Source: Flavobacterium croceum DSM 17960
Lineage (GTDB): Bacteria; Bacteroidota; Bacteroidia; Flavobacteriales; Flavobacteriaceae
NCBI RefSeq assembly: GCF_002917885.1
Contig: NZ_PQNY01000006.1
Location: 1 to 64,000 of the forward strand
Reading direction: 5' to 3'
DNA: 64,000 nucleotides
The notes beneath the pieces were generated by a model. The model was given only the letters and a program-made list of their open reading frames with translations. It made no database searches and had not been told where the DNA came from. Of this stretch, positions 54,021 to 61,905 are shown piece after piece. The translations under genes and the position numbers were made by a program. Position 1 is the first letter of the stretch. Every line of letters begins with the position of its first letter.

Positions 54021-54857
54021 CTACTCTTCGTGTAGGGCTAAAATAGGTATTGCCATATGATTGGCTACTTTTTCTGTAAAACTATTTGAAAACAGAGAAG
54101 CAAAAAAACTTCTTTTATAAGTGAGCATCAGTAATAAATCTATCTCTTGATCGGTTACAAAATCATCAATAGTGCTTAAAACATCGTCATCTGGAATAAT
54201 AAAAAAGGTAACTTTTTCTTTAGAAAATTCTTTTTCCCATTCATTTATTTTAGCGTCAGACACATCATCTTTACTAGTTTTTACATACAAGCATTTTACA
54301 TGAGCATCTATTTTTTGAGCAATTTCTAAAGTTTTGTACAAGGCTTGTTTGTCTTTATCTCTAAAACGAGTGGTAAAACCAATGGTATCTACTTTGGTAT
54401 ATACCGCATTTTCTGGAACACTCAATACAGGCACAACAAGTGTGGTTATTGCTTCTCCTGTATTTGTTCCCAATAAAGCTTCTTTCCAACCTTCTGCTCC
54501 ACTAGTTCCCATAATAACCATATCGGCATATTCTTGAGTTACTACATCATTTAGTACAGTAATTAAATCTCCTTGTTTTAAAATATGTTTTATTTTAATA
54601 GTACTTCCTCCTTCAATTTCACTTGCGAGTTGTTTCCATTTATGGGTTTCATTCGTAATAAAATCGGTTTGTTCTTTTTGATAAGTTTCGAGTACTAAAG
54701 GTAAATTTTCAGGATAAAATTGTAAATCTACAACAGGCGTTTCGTAGGTATGTACTAAAATGATTTCGCTTGAAAACTGAACTGCATAATGCACAGCATG
54801 CATAAAAGCATTTGTAGCAATGCTAGAAAAATCGGTAGGAACAACTATTTTTTTCAT
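54021..54857 (-). CDS. Universal stress protein, tandem UspA domains
   Basis: 278 aa. Two UspA domains (about 1-140 and 150-278). The first has K-I-V-V-P-T-D-F-S and the ATP-binding-type V-I-M-G-T-S-G-A-E-G-W; the second is more divergent and lacks an obvious G-x2-G-x9-G. Fused pairs like this act as stress-linked ATP- or ligand-binding proteins. Separately transcribed. Confidence 0.92.
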   Translation of the reverse strand: MKKIVVPTDFSSIATNAFMHAVHYAVQFSSEIILVHTYETPVVDLQFYPENLPLVLETYQKEQTDFITNETHKWKQLASEIEGGSTIKIKHILKQGDLITVLNDVVTQEYADMVIMGTSGAEGWKEALLGTNTGEAITTLVVPVLSVPENAVYTKVDTIGFTTRFRDKDKQALYKTLEIAQKIDAHVKCLYVKTSKDDVSDAKINEWEKEFSKEKVTFFIIPDDDVLSTIDDFVTDQEIDLLLMLTYKRSFFASLFSNSFTEKVANHMAIPILALHEE

Positions 54858-54945
54858 GATACAATTGGTTAGATTTTATACCTTAAAATTACTCAATATT
54901 CTATATAATATGTATGATAATAATCAGTTTTACCAAAATTTAACC

Positions 54946-54977
54946 TTTGAATAACTTGATTATTAAGAGTATCTTTG
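54946..54977 (+). promoter_or_regulatory. Promoter of mnmE
   Basis: TTTG (54946-54949), 20 bp spacer, TATCTTTG (54970-54977): a perfect Bacteroidetes promoter, 18 bp before the ATG. The best match in the window. Confidence 0.8.
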
Positions 54978-54995
54978 TGCAATTTTTAACTAGTT

Positions 54996-56387
54996 ATGTA
55001 TACTAATTCTACCATTGTTGCTCTAGCTACACCTTCGGGCGCAGGAGCTATAGCTGTAATTCGACTCTCTGGCCCTGAATCTTTATCGATTTGTGATGCC
55101 GTTTTTCAAGCTGTACGTTTTAAAAAAATATCCGAACAAAAATCGCATACTATTCATTTAGGAAACATAGTAGATGATGGTAAAATTTTCGATCAAGTAT
55201 TAGTATCTCTATTTAAAAATCCGCATTCGTATACGGGTGAAGATGTTGTAGAAATTTCATGTCATGGTTCGGTTTATATTCAGCAACAAATAATACAATT
55301 GCTATTGCGCAAAGGTGCAACGATGGCAAAACCTGGCGAATTTACGCTACGTGCATTTCTTAACGGAAAATTAGATTTATCGCAAGCAGAAGCGGTAGCC
55401 GATTTGATTGCTAGTGATAACGAGTCTTCACATCAAATAGCGATGCAACAAATGCGTGGCGGTTTTAGTAACGAGTTAAAGTTATTACGTATGGAACTTT
55501 TAAATTTTGCCTCGCTTATAGAGTTAGAATTGGATTTTTCTGAAGAAGATGTTGAATTTGCAGATAGAACCCAATTTAGCATATTGCTCGATCGGATAGA
55601 AATGGTTTTAAAACGATTGATTGATTCTTTTGCGGTTGGTAATGTTATTAAAAACGGAATTCCTGTAGCTATTGTAGGCGAACCTAATGTAGGAAAATCT
55701 ACTCTTTTGAATGCTTTGCTTAATGAAGAACGTGCCATAGTTTCGGATATTGCGGGCACTACTCGTGATACTATTGAAGATGAGATTGTACTAAACGGAA
55801 TTGGATTTCGATTTATAGATACAGCAGGCATTCGTGAAACCCAAGATGTGGTAGAAAGCATCGGGATTAAAAAAACCTTTGAAAAAATTGAACAAGCGCA
55901 GGTAGTTATTAGCCTCCCCAACCCCTCCAAAGGAGGGACTTATGATACTGATAAAATGGTACTTGAGTTTGAACAACTAAAAAACAAATATCCTCAAAAA
56001 ACTATTTTAGTCGTTATCAATAAAGTTGATTTATTGAATGATTCGCAAATTGATGTCATCAAACAAGTTATGCCTTGTTCTCTTTTTATTTCTGCCAAGA
56101 ATAAGATGGGTATTGACGAACTTAAAGAGCAATTGCTTTCGTTTGTAAATACAGGTGTGCTACATAACAACGAAACGATAGTTACCAATACACGCCATTA
56201 TGATTCGTTGCTTAAAGCTTTGGAAGAAATACAAAAAGTAAAATTTGGTCTCAATTCAGGGCTATCGGCAGACCTTCTGGCGATTGACATTAAACAAGCA
56301 CTGTACTATTTTGGTGAAATAACTGGCGAAGTTACCAATGATGAATTGTTGGGTAATATTTTTGCTAATTTTTGTATCGGGAAGTAA
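54996..56387 (+). CDS. mnmE: tRNA uridine-5-carboxymethylaminomethyl modification GTPase MnmE
   Basis: 463 aa. With MnmG it modifies U34 of several tRNAs. The N-terminal folate-binding domain is followed by the helical domain and the inserted Ras-like G domain: G-E-P-N-V-G-K-S at 228-235, I-A-G-T-T-R-D-T, D-T-A-G and N-K-V-D. The C-terminus ends F-C-I-G-K with the catalytic Cys. Residues 306-315 (S-L-P-N-P-S-K-G-G-T), between G3 and G4, are encoded by a GC-rich palindromic element and replace the usual strand end with D. Confidence 0.95.
   Translation: MYTNSTIVALATPSGAGAIAVIRLSGPESLSICDAVFQAVRFKKISEQKSHTIHLGNIVDDGKIFDQVLVSLFKNPHSYTGEDVVEISCHGSVYIQQQIIQLLLRKGATMAKPGEFTLRAFLNGKLDLSQAEAVADLIASDNESSHQIAMQQMRGGFSNELKLLRMELLNFASLIELELDFSEEDVEFADRTQFSILLDRIEMVLKRLIDSFAVGNVIKNGIPVAIVGEPNVGKSTLLNALLNEERAIVSDIAGTTRDTIEDEIVLNGIGFRFIDTAGIRETQDVVESIGIKKTFEKIEQAQVVISLPNPSKGGTYDTDKMVLEFEQLKNKYPQKTILVVINKVDLLNDSQIDVIKQVMPCSLFISAKNKMGIDELKEQLLSFVNTGVLHNNETIVTNTRHYDSLLKALEEIQKVKFGLNSGLSADLLAIDIKQALYYFGEITGEVTNDELLGNIFANFCIGK
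55914..55940 (+). repeat. Palindromic element inserted in frame in mnmE
   Basis: CCCTCC (55923-55928), loop AAA, GGAGGG (55932-55937), preceded by CTCCCCAA. It is sharply GC-rich inside an AT-rich gene and encodes L-P-N-P-S-K-G-G-T. It shares sequence and reading frame with the element in hsdM at 60681-60706. Confidence 0.75.
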
Positions 56388-56388
56388 A

Positions 56389-56556
56389 TTAACGTTTTTT
56401 TATTGATACAGAAACCAAACGAGGTTGGCGATCAAAATGCCCCGTTTTTCTCATTAGCTTAATTTGTTTAGTAAGAATGTAATATTTGATGGGTGCTGTA
56501 TTTATTCTGCTTGGAAAAATAGCTTGAATTGGGTGTTTTTTTGAGGGCTTAACCAT
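56389..56556 (-). CDS. Small basic protein (55 aa), unknown
   Basis: I translated this directly; ATG at 56554-56556, TAA at 56389-56391. It reads MVKPSKKHPIQAIFPSRINT followed by A-P-I-K-Y-Y-I-L-T-K-Q-I-K-L-M-R-K-T-G and ends S-I-K-K-R; about a quarter of residues are Lys or Arg. It starts 5 bp after the stop of the 74-aa gene and ends 1 bp from mnmE's stop. The tight packing suggests a two-gene unit. Possible nucleic-acid binding; no family recognised. Confidence 0.55.
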   Translation of the reverse strand: MVKPSKKHPIQAIFPSRINTAPIKYYILTKQIKLMRKTGHFDRQPRLVSVSIKKR

Positions 56557-56561
56557 TATGT

Positions 56562-56786
56562 TTATGCGGCTTTGCTGTTTGGTGGAAGACGGAAAGGTTC
56601 AAGCTCTTCTAGAGGAATGCCTGTGTATGTTGCATACTCTTTAAATGTGAGTTTGCATCTTTTATCTGTTTTATTAAAGAATACACGCATATCACTCATC
56701 TTTTGAGAAGCGGTACGTTGTGAACATTCTTCTATGTTTATAATATCTTTAGTCGTGATACAAATTCGTAAAATAGTTCTTGACAT
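56562..56786 (-). CDS. Small protein (74 aa), possible DNA-binding regulator
   Basis: 74 aa. Residues about 25-65 (Q-R-T-A-S-Q-K-M-S-D-M-R-V-F-F-N-K and L-T-F-K-E-Y-A-T-Y-T-G-I-P-L-E-E-L) could form a helix-turn-helix like those of small phage or conjugation regulators; this is a loose match. The C-terminus is Pro-rich. A -7 box on the reverse strand (TAAATTTG, 56909-56902) lies about 115 bp upstream. It precedes the 55-aa gene by 5 bp. No named family recognised. Confidence 0.6.
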   Translation of the reverse strand: MSRTILRICITTKDIINIEECSQRTASQKMSDMRVFFNKTDKRCKLTFKEYATYTGIPLEELEPFRLPPNSKAA

Positions 56787-57188
56787 GGCTAATATGCTTT
56801 TGTTTTACTGAGTGATTTTGTTGTTTTTCCATAATTTTAAGTTAAAGTTAATTTTTTGAATAGGTAGCCTTTTATTGACTATTTTACTCCTTTTCTTTTT
56901 ACAAATTTAGCGATAATCTAACACGTTTTTTCTTGAAGTTTTTAACAATATCGATAAGTTTTTAACAAGACTACTTTTTTTAAAAACTGGCTTTTTTGAT
57001 TGTTTTTAGCCAAAAAAACTCGTTTTTACACTCATTTTTTGTGTTTTTTTGTTGTTTTTTGTTGTTTTTTGAAAAACCCAGTAATCTCTTTTTTATTGTT
57101 GGTTGTGTATTTTTTAGTTGGTTTGTTTGCGCTCTTTTTACGCTTATTTATGTACTTTGGGTGTGGGGTATCTCTAGCATAGCTTTAC

Positions 57189-57243
57189 CATACTTTTGGC
57201 ATACACTAAACATACACTCGGCATACACTTGGTATACACTCGG
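57189..57243 (+). repeat. Five tandem 11 bp iteron-like repeats
   Basis: Consecutive units: CATACTTTTGG, CATACACTAAA, CATACACTCGG, CATACACTTGG, TATACACTCGG. The 11 bp period is close to one helical turn and is not a multiple of three, so the repeats are not a protein repeat. Such arrays bind initiators or repressors on one DNA face; the partner is unknown. Confidence 0.8.
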
Positions 57244-57571
57244 GGGATTTTTTAGTGTTTTTTCTAACGGTATAAAAAAACCTACAGAAACCCTAACTAC
57301 AGATAAAGAAACTCGGTTTATTTAAAAAGCCTTTTAGCTCTTTTTAATGCTAGTTTCTTGATTTTTAATACTTTTTGTGCATGTCGAGTTGTTATGTATC
57401 ATTGTTTTTATTAAAATTTTACTTCGAACACATATTTGTTATGTATTGATTTTTAATGATTTACATTTTTTTTATGTGCAAATATGGCAATTGTTGCTTT
57501 GTTTGGCAAGATATACTTGAATTGGGCTAATTTGTGAAAAATAATGCAAGACTATTCTATATTGGCAGTAT

Positions 57572-57605
57572 TTACTACGGCTCTCTTACTACGTGGCTAC
57601 CTTTG
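57572..57605 (+). promoter_or_regulatory. Promoter region of the 57636 gene with direct repeats
   Basis: Two TTACTACG repeats (57572-57579 and 57586-57593, 14 bp apart) stand immediately upstream of a TACCTTTG -7 box (57598-57605), 30 bp before the ATG. The repeats fall where -33 contacts would be expected and could be an activator site. Confidence 0.5.
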
Positions 57606-57635
57606 AGCCATTATTAATTATTAATTCATTAGAAT

Positions 57636-58385
57636 ATGGCAAAGTTGAAAAGTTTGATTAAATTGGAAGGTACGATTGAGGATCTTACTTTCTACAAAAG
57701 TGCCGATGGGTACTTTGTGCGCACCAAAGGTGGTGTGAGTAAAAACCGTATTATGAACGACCCTGCGTTTGCTCGTACCCGAGAGAACGGAGCCGAATTT
57801 GGCAGTATTGCGCTTTCGGGAAAATTATTGCGTACGGCATTGGGCCCTATGGTGTTTCGAGCGAAAGACAGTAAATTGACTAGTAGGCTTGTGAAAGTTA
57901 TGGGACAAATTAAAAATTTGGACAGTGTGAGCGCCCGTGGCGCCCGCAATGTAGCGGAAGGGTTGAACAACTCCTCTTCTACTTCGGTTTTGGAAGGGTT
58001 TGATTTTAATGCTAAGGCTACTCTAGGCAGTGTGTTGAACTCGATTGTTACGGTTGATGTAGCCACTGGGGCGGTAAGTATTGCGGCATACAACCCCTTG
58101 GAGCAAATGCGTAGTCCTGAAGGGGCAAGCCATTTTAGTTTGCAGGTTGGTTTTTTGAACATTGATTTTGCAACGGGTGCTTATGAACTAACTCAAAGTG
58201 CTAAGGAGATTTATACGTTGGAGCATAGTATGATTGCCCCTGTATTAACTCCTGTGGGTACTCCTACTGTGAGTGGTACGGGTATGCATTTTTTGTTGAT
58301 TGAGTTTTTTCAGGAAATAAATGGTGTGTCGTATATGTTGAATAATGGTGCGTTTAATGTGTTGCATTTGCTGAAAATGAGTTAG
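57636..58385 (+). CDS. Lineage-restricted protein, unknown function
   Basis: 249 aa, no signal peptide. The N-terminus M-A-K-L-K-S-L-I-K-L-E-G-T-I-E-D-L-T-F-Y and G-Y-F-V-R-T-K-G-G-V, then F-A-R-T-R-E-N-G-A-E-F-G belong to a family I recall only from Bacteroidetes, without a known role. The middle is rich in small residues; the C-terminal half looks beta-rich (alternating V/T/I). Base composition is visibly higher in GC than its surroundings. Own promoter and terminator make it a single-gene unit; signs of horizontal transfer or phage/conjugative origin are suggestive only. Confidence 0.8.
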   Translation: MAKLKSLIKLEGTIEDLTFYKSADGYFVRTKGGVSKNRIMNDPAFARTRENGAEFGSIALSGKLLRTALGPMVFRAKDSKLTSRLVKVMGQIKNLDSVSARGARNVAEGLNNSSSTSVLEGFDFNAKATLGSVLNSIVTVDVATGAVSIAAYNPLEQMRSPEGASHFSLQVGFLNIDFATGAYELTQSAKEIYTLEHSMIAPVLTPVGTPTVSGTGMHFLLIEFFQEINGVSYMLNNGAFNVLHLLKMS

Positions 58386-58420
58386 TTTTTGATGTTGTGT
58401 TCAAATAAACTGATTTAGAG

Positions 58421-58450
58421 AAACACCCTGCTCGTGGGGTGTTTTTTTTT
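58421..58450 (+). terminator. Terminator after the 57636 gene
   Basis: AAACACCC (58421-58428) pairs with GGGTGTTT (58437-58444), followed by a T run. Confidence 0.9.
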
Positions 58451-58846
58451 GTTGTGAGTTGTGGGTTGTGGGTTTCAGGTTTCAGGTTTCAGGTTTGAGG
58501 TTTGAGGTTTTAGGTTTCAGGTTTCAGGTTGTGAGGTTTCTGGTTTTAGGTTTCGGGTTTTAAGTTGTGGGTTGTGAAGTTTCAGGTTTGAGGTTTGAGG
58601 TTTCAAGTTTGAGGTTTCAGGTTTGAGGTTTGAGGTTTCAGGTTTCAGGTTTCAGGTTTCAGGTTGTGAGGTTTCTGGTTTGAGGTTTCAGGTTTCAGGT
58701 TGTGAGGTTTCTGGTTTGAGGTTTCAGGTTTCAGGTTTCAGGTTTCAGGTTTCAGGTTGTGAGGTTGGGGGTTGTGAAGTTTCTGGTTTTAGGTTTCAAG
58801 TTTGAGGTTTCAGGTTTTAGGTTGGGGGTTGTGAGGTTGCGGGGTA
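58451..58846 (+). repeat. Degenerate heptamer tandem-repeat tract (GGTTTCA type)
   Basis: About 395 bp built from 7-8 bp units: GGTTTCA, GGTTTGA, GGTTTTA, GGTTTCT, GGTTGTGA. Plus strand has almost no C outside TTC. Higher-order copies of a 36 bp block (GGTTGTGA plus four heptamers) occur at 58662 and 58698. In one frame it encodes a meaningless F-R-F-Q-V-S-G series. It begins right after the terminator of the 57636 gene. Confidence 0.92.
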
Positions 58847-59354
58847 CTTTATAATAAATTCTTTGCTTGTATATGGCTATTACTATGTTTTTTGTTTTGA
58901 TTTATTATAGCTTGTTTTCTAACCGAATTATGCCATTGCGCAAAACTCTCTTTATTATATCTTTTGTTGATTATGATTATAGTATTTGGTAGGTACATAC
59001 TCTTATGTTTGGTTGATTTGTACACAATTTTTAATTGATAAACCTCTATTTACTTGCTTTTATTGCAGGTATCGGTTGGAGTTTATTTTGTAGCTGAAAA
59101 TAAATAATAATTGACCAACTAAATATACAATCTCTTTTATTTAGACTTTTTTTGTGGTTTTGGTTTTGTTACTTTTCTATGTGGGCTGTTTATGATTTTC
59201 GTTTTTTTAGATTCAACTTTTTGGTTATACACCTTTTACATTTTATTATTTTGATTTACGGGTTTCCGTAAAATTTATAAAATCTGTTTCTATACTTTAG
59301 CTCTCAAGTACATTGTGTGTTTTTATTTGGCTTGAAAAACTGCTGTTTTTACGG
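58847..59354. other. AT-rich spacer upstream of the restriction-modification operon
   Basis: About 500 bp with no convincing gene. It has a small inverted repeat (TTTACGG at 59255-59261, CCGTAAA at 59266-59272) and several short frames. Plus strand is T-rich (over 40%). No tRNA or att-like sequence recognised. Confidence 0.6.
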
Positions 59355-59386
59355 CTTGCAAAGGTGTATTTTTTTCGTTATGTTTG
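59355..59386 (+). promoter_or_regulatory. Promoter of the hsdM operon
   Basis: CTTG (59355-59358), 20 bp spacer, TATGTTTG (59379-59386); near-consensus, 24 bp before the ATG at 59411. Confidence 0.65.
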
Positions 59387-59410
59387 GTGTATATTAATGC
59401 AATAATTGAA

Positions 59411-60946
59411 ATGGCAAAAACCGATACTACCACTTTTGAACAAAAACTATTTAAATCGGCAGACAAACTGCGTAAAAATATAGATGCTGCCGAATATAAA
59501 CACGTTGTATTGGGTTTAATATTCTTGAAATACATTTCTGAATCGTTTAGCGAATTGTACGAGAAGTTAAAAGCCGACGAATATTCTGATCCAGAAGATA
59601 GAGACGAATATTTGGCAGCTAATACTTTTTTTGTTCCAAAAGAAGCACGTTGGAGCCATATTCATGCCCATGCAAAACTTCCCACTATTGGTAAAACCAT
59701 AGACGAAGCCATGCAAGCCATAGAAAGCGAAAACAAAGAATTAAAAAATGTTTTGCCACAAGTTTATGGAAAAGCCAATCTTGACAAAACTTCTCTGGGT
59801 GAATTGATCGATTTGATTTCGAATACCGAGTTGCAAGTAGAAAACGAAAACTCTAAAGACCTTTTTGGTAGGGTGTATGAATATTTTTTGGGTGAGTTTG
59901 CCAATGCCGAAGGTAAAAAAGGAGGTCAATTTTATACCCCAAAAAGTATTGTAAAATTGATGGTAGAAATGATAGAACCCTACAAAGGCCGAGTATATGA
60001 CCCAGCTAGTGGTAGCGGTGGTATGTTTGTAATGAGTGAAAAGTTTGTAACCGAACACCGAGGTAAAATTAGCGATATTACAGTTTACGGACAAGAAAGT
60101 AACCAAACCACTTGGAAACTCTCTAAAATGAACTTAGCCATACGCAACATTAACTCTAAATTTGTGGTGTGGAATACCGAAGGTACTTTTTTGAAAGATG
60201 CGCACCCCGACTTGAAAGCCGATTATATACTTGCCAACCCACCGTTTAATCAAAGCGAATGGGGTATTGATATTTTGCAAGAAGACGGGCGTTGGAAATA
60301 TGGTGTGCCACCAAGTGGCAATGCCAACTATGGTTGGATGCAACACATGTTGTACCACTTAGCACCAAGAGGTGTTATGGCAACTATTTTATCTAACGGT
60401 TCGTTGAGTTCTAACACAAGTGGTGAAGGCGAAATACGAAAAAATTTAATTGTTAATGACTTGGTAGAATGTATTGTAGCTTTACCTAAACAATTGTTTT
60501 ACAATACGGGTATACCTGCCTGTATATGGTTTTTGCGTAGAGAAAAGGCAAATCGTAATAAAGAGGTTTTATTTATAGATGCCAGCGAAATGGGGTATAT
60601 GAAAGACCGTGTACACCGAGATTTTACCGATGAGGATATTGATAAAATTAGCGATACCTACCACAATTGGCGAGGTTTTACCCCAGCCCTCTCCAAAGGA
60701 GAGGGAGTATATAAGGACATCAAAGGTTTTTGCAAAAGTGCCACCCTAGAAGAAATAGAAAAACACGGTTATGTACTCACACCTGGTCGTTATGTAGGCA
60801 TAGAAGCTGTAGAAGACGATGGCATACCCTTTGAAACTAAAATGGCAACACTTACTGCCACTTTAAAACAGCAAATGGATAAAGAAGCAGCATTAAACGC
60901 TGAGATTGAAAAACAGCTTTCTAAAATTGGTTTTACATTAAATTAA
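59411..60946 (+). CDS. hsdM: Type I restriction-modification system DNA methyltransferase subunit HsdM
   Basis: 511 aa from ATG 59411 (a TTG at 59384 is in frame but lies inside the -7 box). N-terminal HsdM_N helical domain, then the N6-adenine methylase: Y-D-P-A-S-G-S-G-G-M-F (SAM site) and N-P-P-F at 276-279 (catalytic). G-Q-F-Y-T-P-K-S-I-V precedes. Residues about 424-433 (T-P-A-L-S-K-G-E-G-V) come from a palindromic element inserted in a surface loop before D-I-K-G-F-C-K-S-A. It methylates the host site together with HsdS. Confidence 0.96.
   Translation: MAKTDTTTFEQKLFKSADKLRKNIDAAEYKHVVLGLIFLKYISESFSELYEKLKADEYSDPEDRDEYLAANTFFVPKEARWSHIHAHAKLPTIGKTIDEAMQAIESENKELKNVLPQVYGKANLDKTSLGELIDLISNTELQVENENSKDLFGRVYEYFLGEFANAEGKKGGQFYTPKSIVKLMVEMIEPYKGRVYDPASGSGGMFVMSEKFVTEHRGKISDITVYGQESNQTTWKLSKMNLAIRNINSKFVVWNTEGTFLKDAHPDLKADYILANPPFNQSEWGIDILQEDGRWKYGVPPSGNANYGWMQHMLYHLAPRGVMATILSNGSLSSNTSGEGEIRKNLIVNDLVECIVALPKQLFYNTGIPACIWFLRREKANRNKEVLFIDASEMGYMKDRVHRDFTDEDIDKISDTYHNWRGFTPALSKGEGVYKDIKGFCKSATLEEIEKHGYVLTPGRYVGIEAVEDDGIPFETKMATLTATLKQQMDKEAALNAEIEKQLSKIGFTLN
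60681..60706 (+). repeat. Palindromic element inserted in frame in hsdM
   Basis: CCCTCTCC (60687-60694), loop AAA, GGAGAGGG (60698-60705), with CCCCAG to the left. It is the same element family, in the same frame (S-K-G across the loop), as the mnmE copy at 55914-55940. Confidence 0.75.
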
Positions 60947-60963
60947 TTTTTAAAAAGACAACA

Positions 60964-61905
60964 ATGAATTACGACATAAAAATAAAAGGTAATAAAAACG
61001 AAAACGGTTCTATTGAGTTTGACCGTTTGAGTGCATTGACCAAAACCACTAAAGAAATAGCCACAAAAGCTTTGATGTTGCAATTGAGAGGATATAGCGA
61101 TATAAAACCTGAAAAAAACATACAAAAAGCACTTGAAATAAGGCTAGAAAGTTTAAGTGGAAGCAATAATAGTGGTACTTGTATGACCTTAGACTGTGAC
61201 CATTTTTATGAAACGATTAAAAAAATTCAATTGGATTTTTTTAAACCTAAAGAGCAATTATTAGATGCAACGCCTATGTCGCTTGTAATTCAATCTTTTC
61301 ATAGTGCTTTGAGTGATAACCAAAATGAAGCCGATATAGACAAACCTTTGCTAAAATCTCTTTTAAACTTTAAAAAGAATTTTAGTAGTGATGATGATAT
61401 TTTTTATTTGGCAAATAGAGGAACTATTCCTGAACTAAAATTGACCAAAGAAGATTTTAAAAAAATAAGTTTACTTGAAGATAGTATACCAGAACCAACC
61501 AAAGAAATTATAAACGGAAAACTTGACGAAATTAAAGTTTCAAAAGGTAAATTAGGCTTGCAAACCGAGCAAGGTATTATTACGATTATTGCAAAAAATG
61601 ACAACATTTTACATGCCGTTTTAAAATATATTGGCAAAGAAATTACTATTTCGGGTTTGGCTCATTATAAACCTAATGGCCAATTAAGTTTTATGGAAAT
61701 TTATGAATTTAGCGAACCTACGGAATCTGATACATATTTTTCTAAAAAACCAGTAGCTATAATTGGGGAACAACAGCTACTCTTTCAAATTAAACAAGGT
61801 AAAGGCAAGAGCTCTCTAGATGCATTAGAAAACATGATGGGATTAATGAAAGATGATATTACAGAAGAGCAATTTAATGAAATGCTAAAAGATAGTCATT
61901 TATGA
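60964..61905 (+). CDS. Unknown protein, putative partner of the PIN nuclease
   Basis: 313 aa, no signal or membrane helix. The opening N-Y-D-I-K-I-K-G-N-K-N-E-N-G-S-I-E-F-D-R-L looks beta-rich, then L-M-L-Q-L-R-G-Y-S-D. A C-terminal G-K-L-D-E-I-K-V-S-K-G-K-L-G-L and G-L-A-H-Y-K-P-N-G-Q-L-S-F-M resemble a small beta barrel. From memory, similar proteins precede PIN-domain genes in other phyla; this is not verified. It overlaps the PIN gene by 4 bp (ATGA). Possibly a large antitoxin or an RNA-recognition subunit. Confidence 0.7.
   Translation: MNYDIKIKGNKNENGSIEFDRLSALTKTTKEIATKALMLQLRGYSDIKPEKNIQKALEIRLESLSGSNNSGTCMTLDCDHFYETIKKIQLDFFKPKEQLLDATPMSLVIQSFHSALSDNQNEADIDKPLLKSLLNFKKNFSSDDDIFYLANRGTIPELKLTKEDFKKISLLEDSIPEPTKEIINGKLDEIKVSKGKLGLQTEQGIITIIAKNDNILHAVLKYIGKEITISGLAHYKPNGQLSFMEIYEFSEPTESDTYFSKKPVAIIGEQQLLFQIKQGKGKSSLDALENMMGLMKDDITEEQFNEMLKDSHL

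Larger units (their letters stand above)
56787..57635. other. Long non-coding spacer between small-gene pair and 57636 gene
   Basis: About 850 bp, extremely T-rich on the plus strand in its first half (runs such as T6-T8 around 57040-57070). It holds the promoter region of the 74-aa gene, the 11 bp repeats (57189-57243) and the promoter of the 57636 gene. A T-rich reading frame at 56996-57325 is not convincing. I see no RNA gene. Confidence 0.6.

Noticed and set aside
56996..57325. 109-codon forward frame in the spacer after the small genes
   Set aside because: It needs a TTG start and its first half is Phe/Cys/Leu-rich only because the strand is T-rich. It also runs through the 11 bp repeats, whose period does not fit codons.
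57692..58162. 156-codon reverse frame
   Set aside because: Antisense shadow of the 57636 gene, which has family resemblance, promoter and terminator.
58623..58805. 60-codon frame with F-R-F-Q-V-S-G repeats
   Set aside because: Pure translation of the heptamer tract; it has no flanking non-repeat coding sequence.
58451..58846. Heptamer tract considered as a CRISPR array
   Set aside because: No repeat-spacer alternation and no cas genes; units are contiguous 7-8 bp.
58885..58992. 35-codon hydrophobic frame (M-F-F-V-L-I-Y-Y)
   Set aside because: Short, AT-driven composition and no promoter; likely chance.
59255..59272. Small inverted repeat TTTACGG/CCGTAAA before hsdM
   Set aside because: Seven bp arms in AT-rich DNA, 90 bp away from the promoter; too weak to call an operator.
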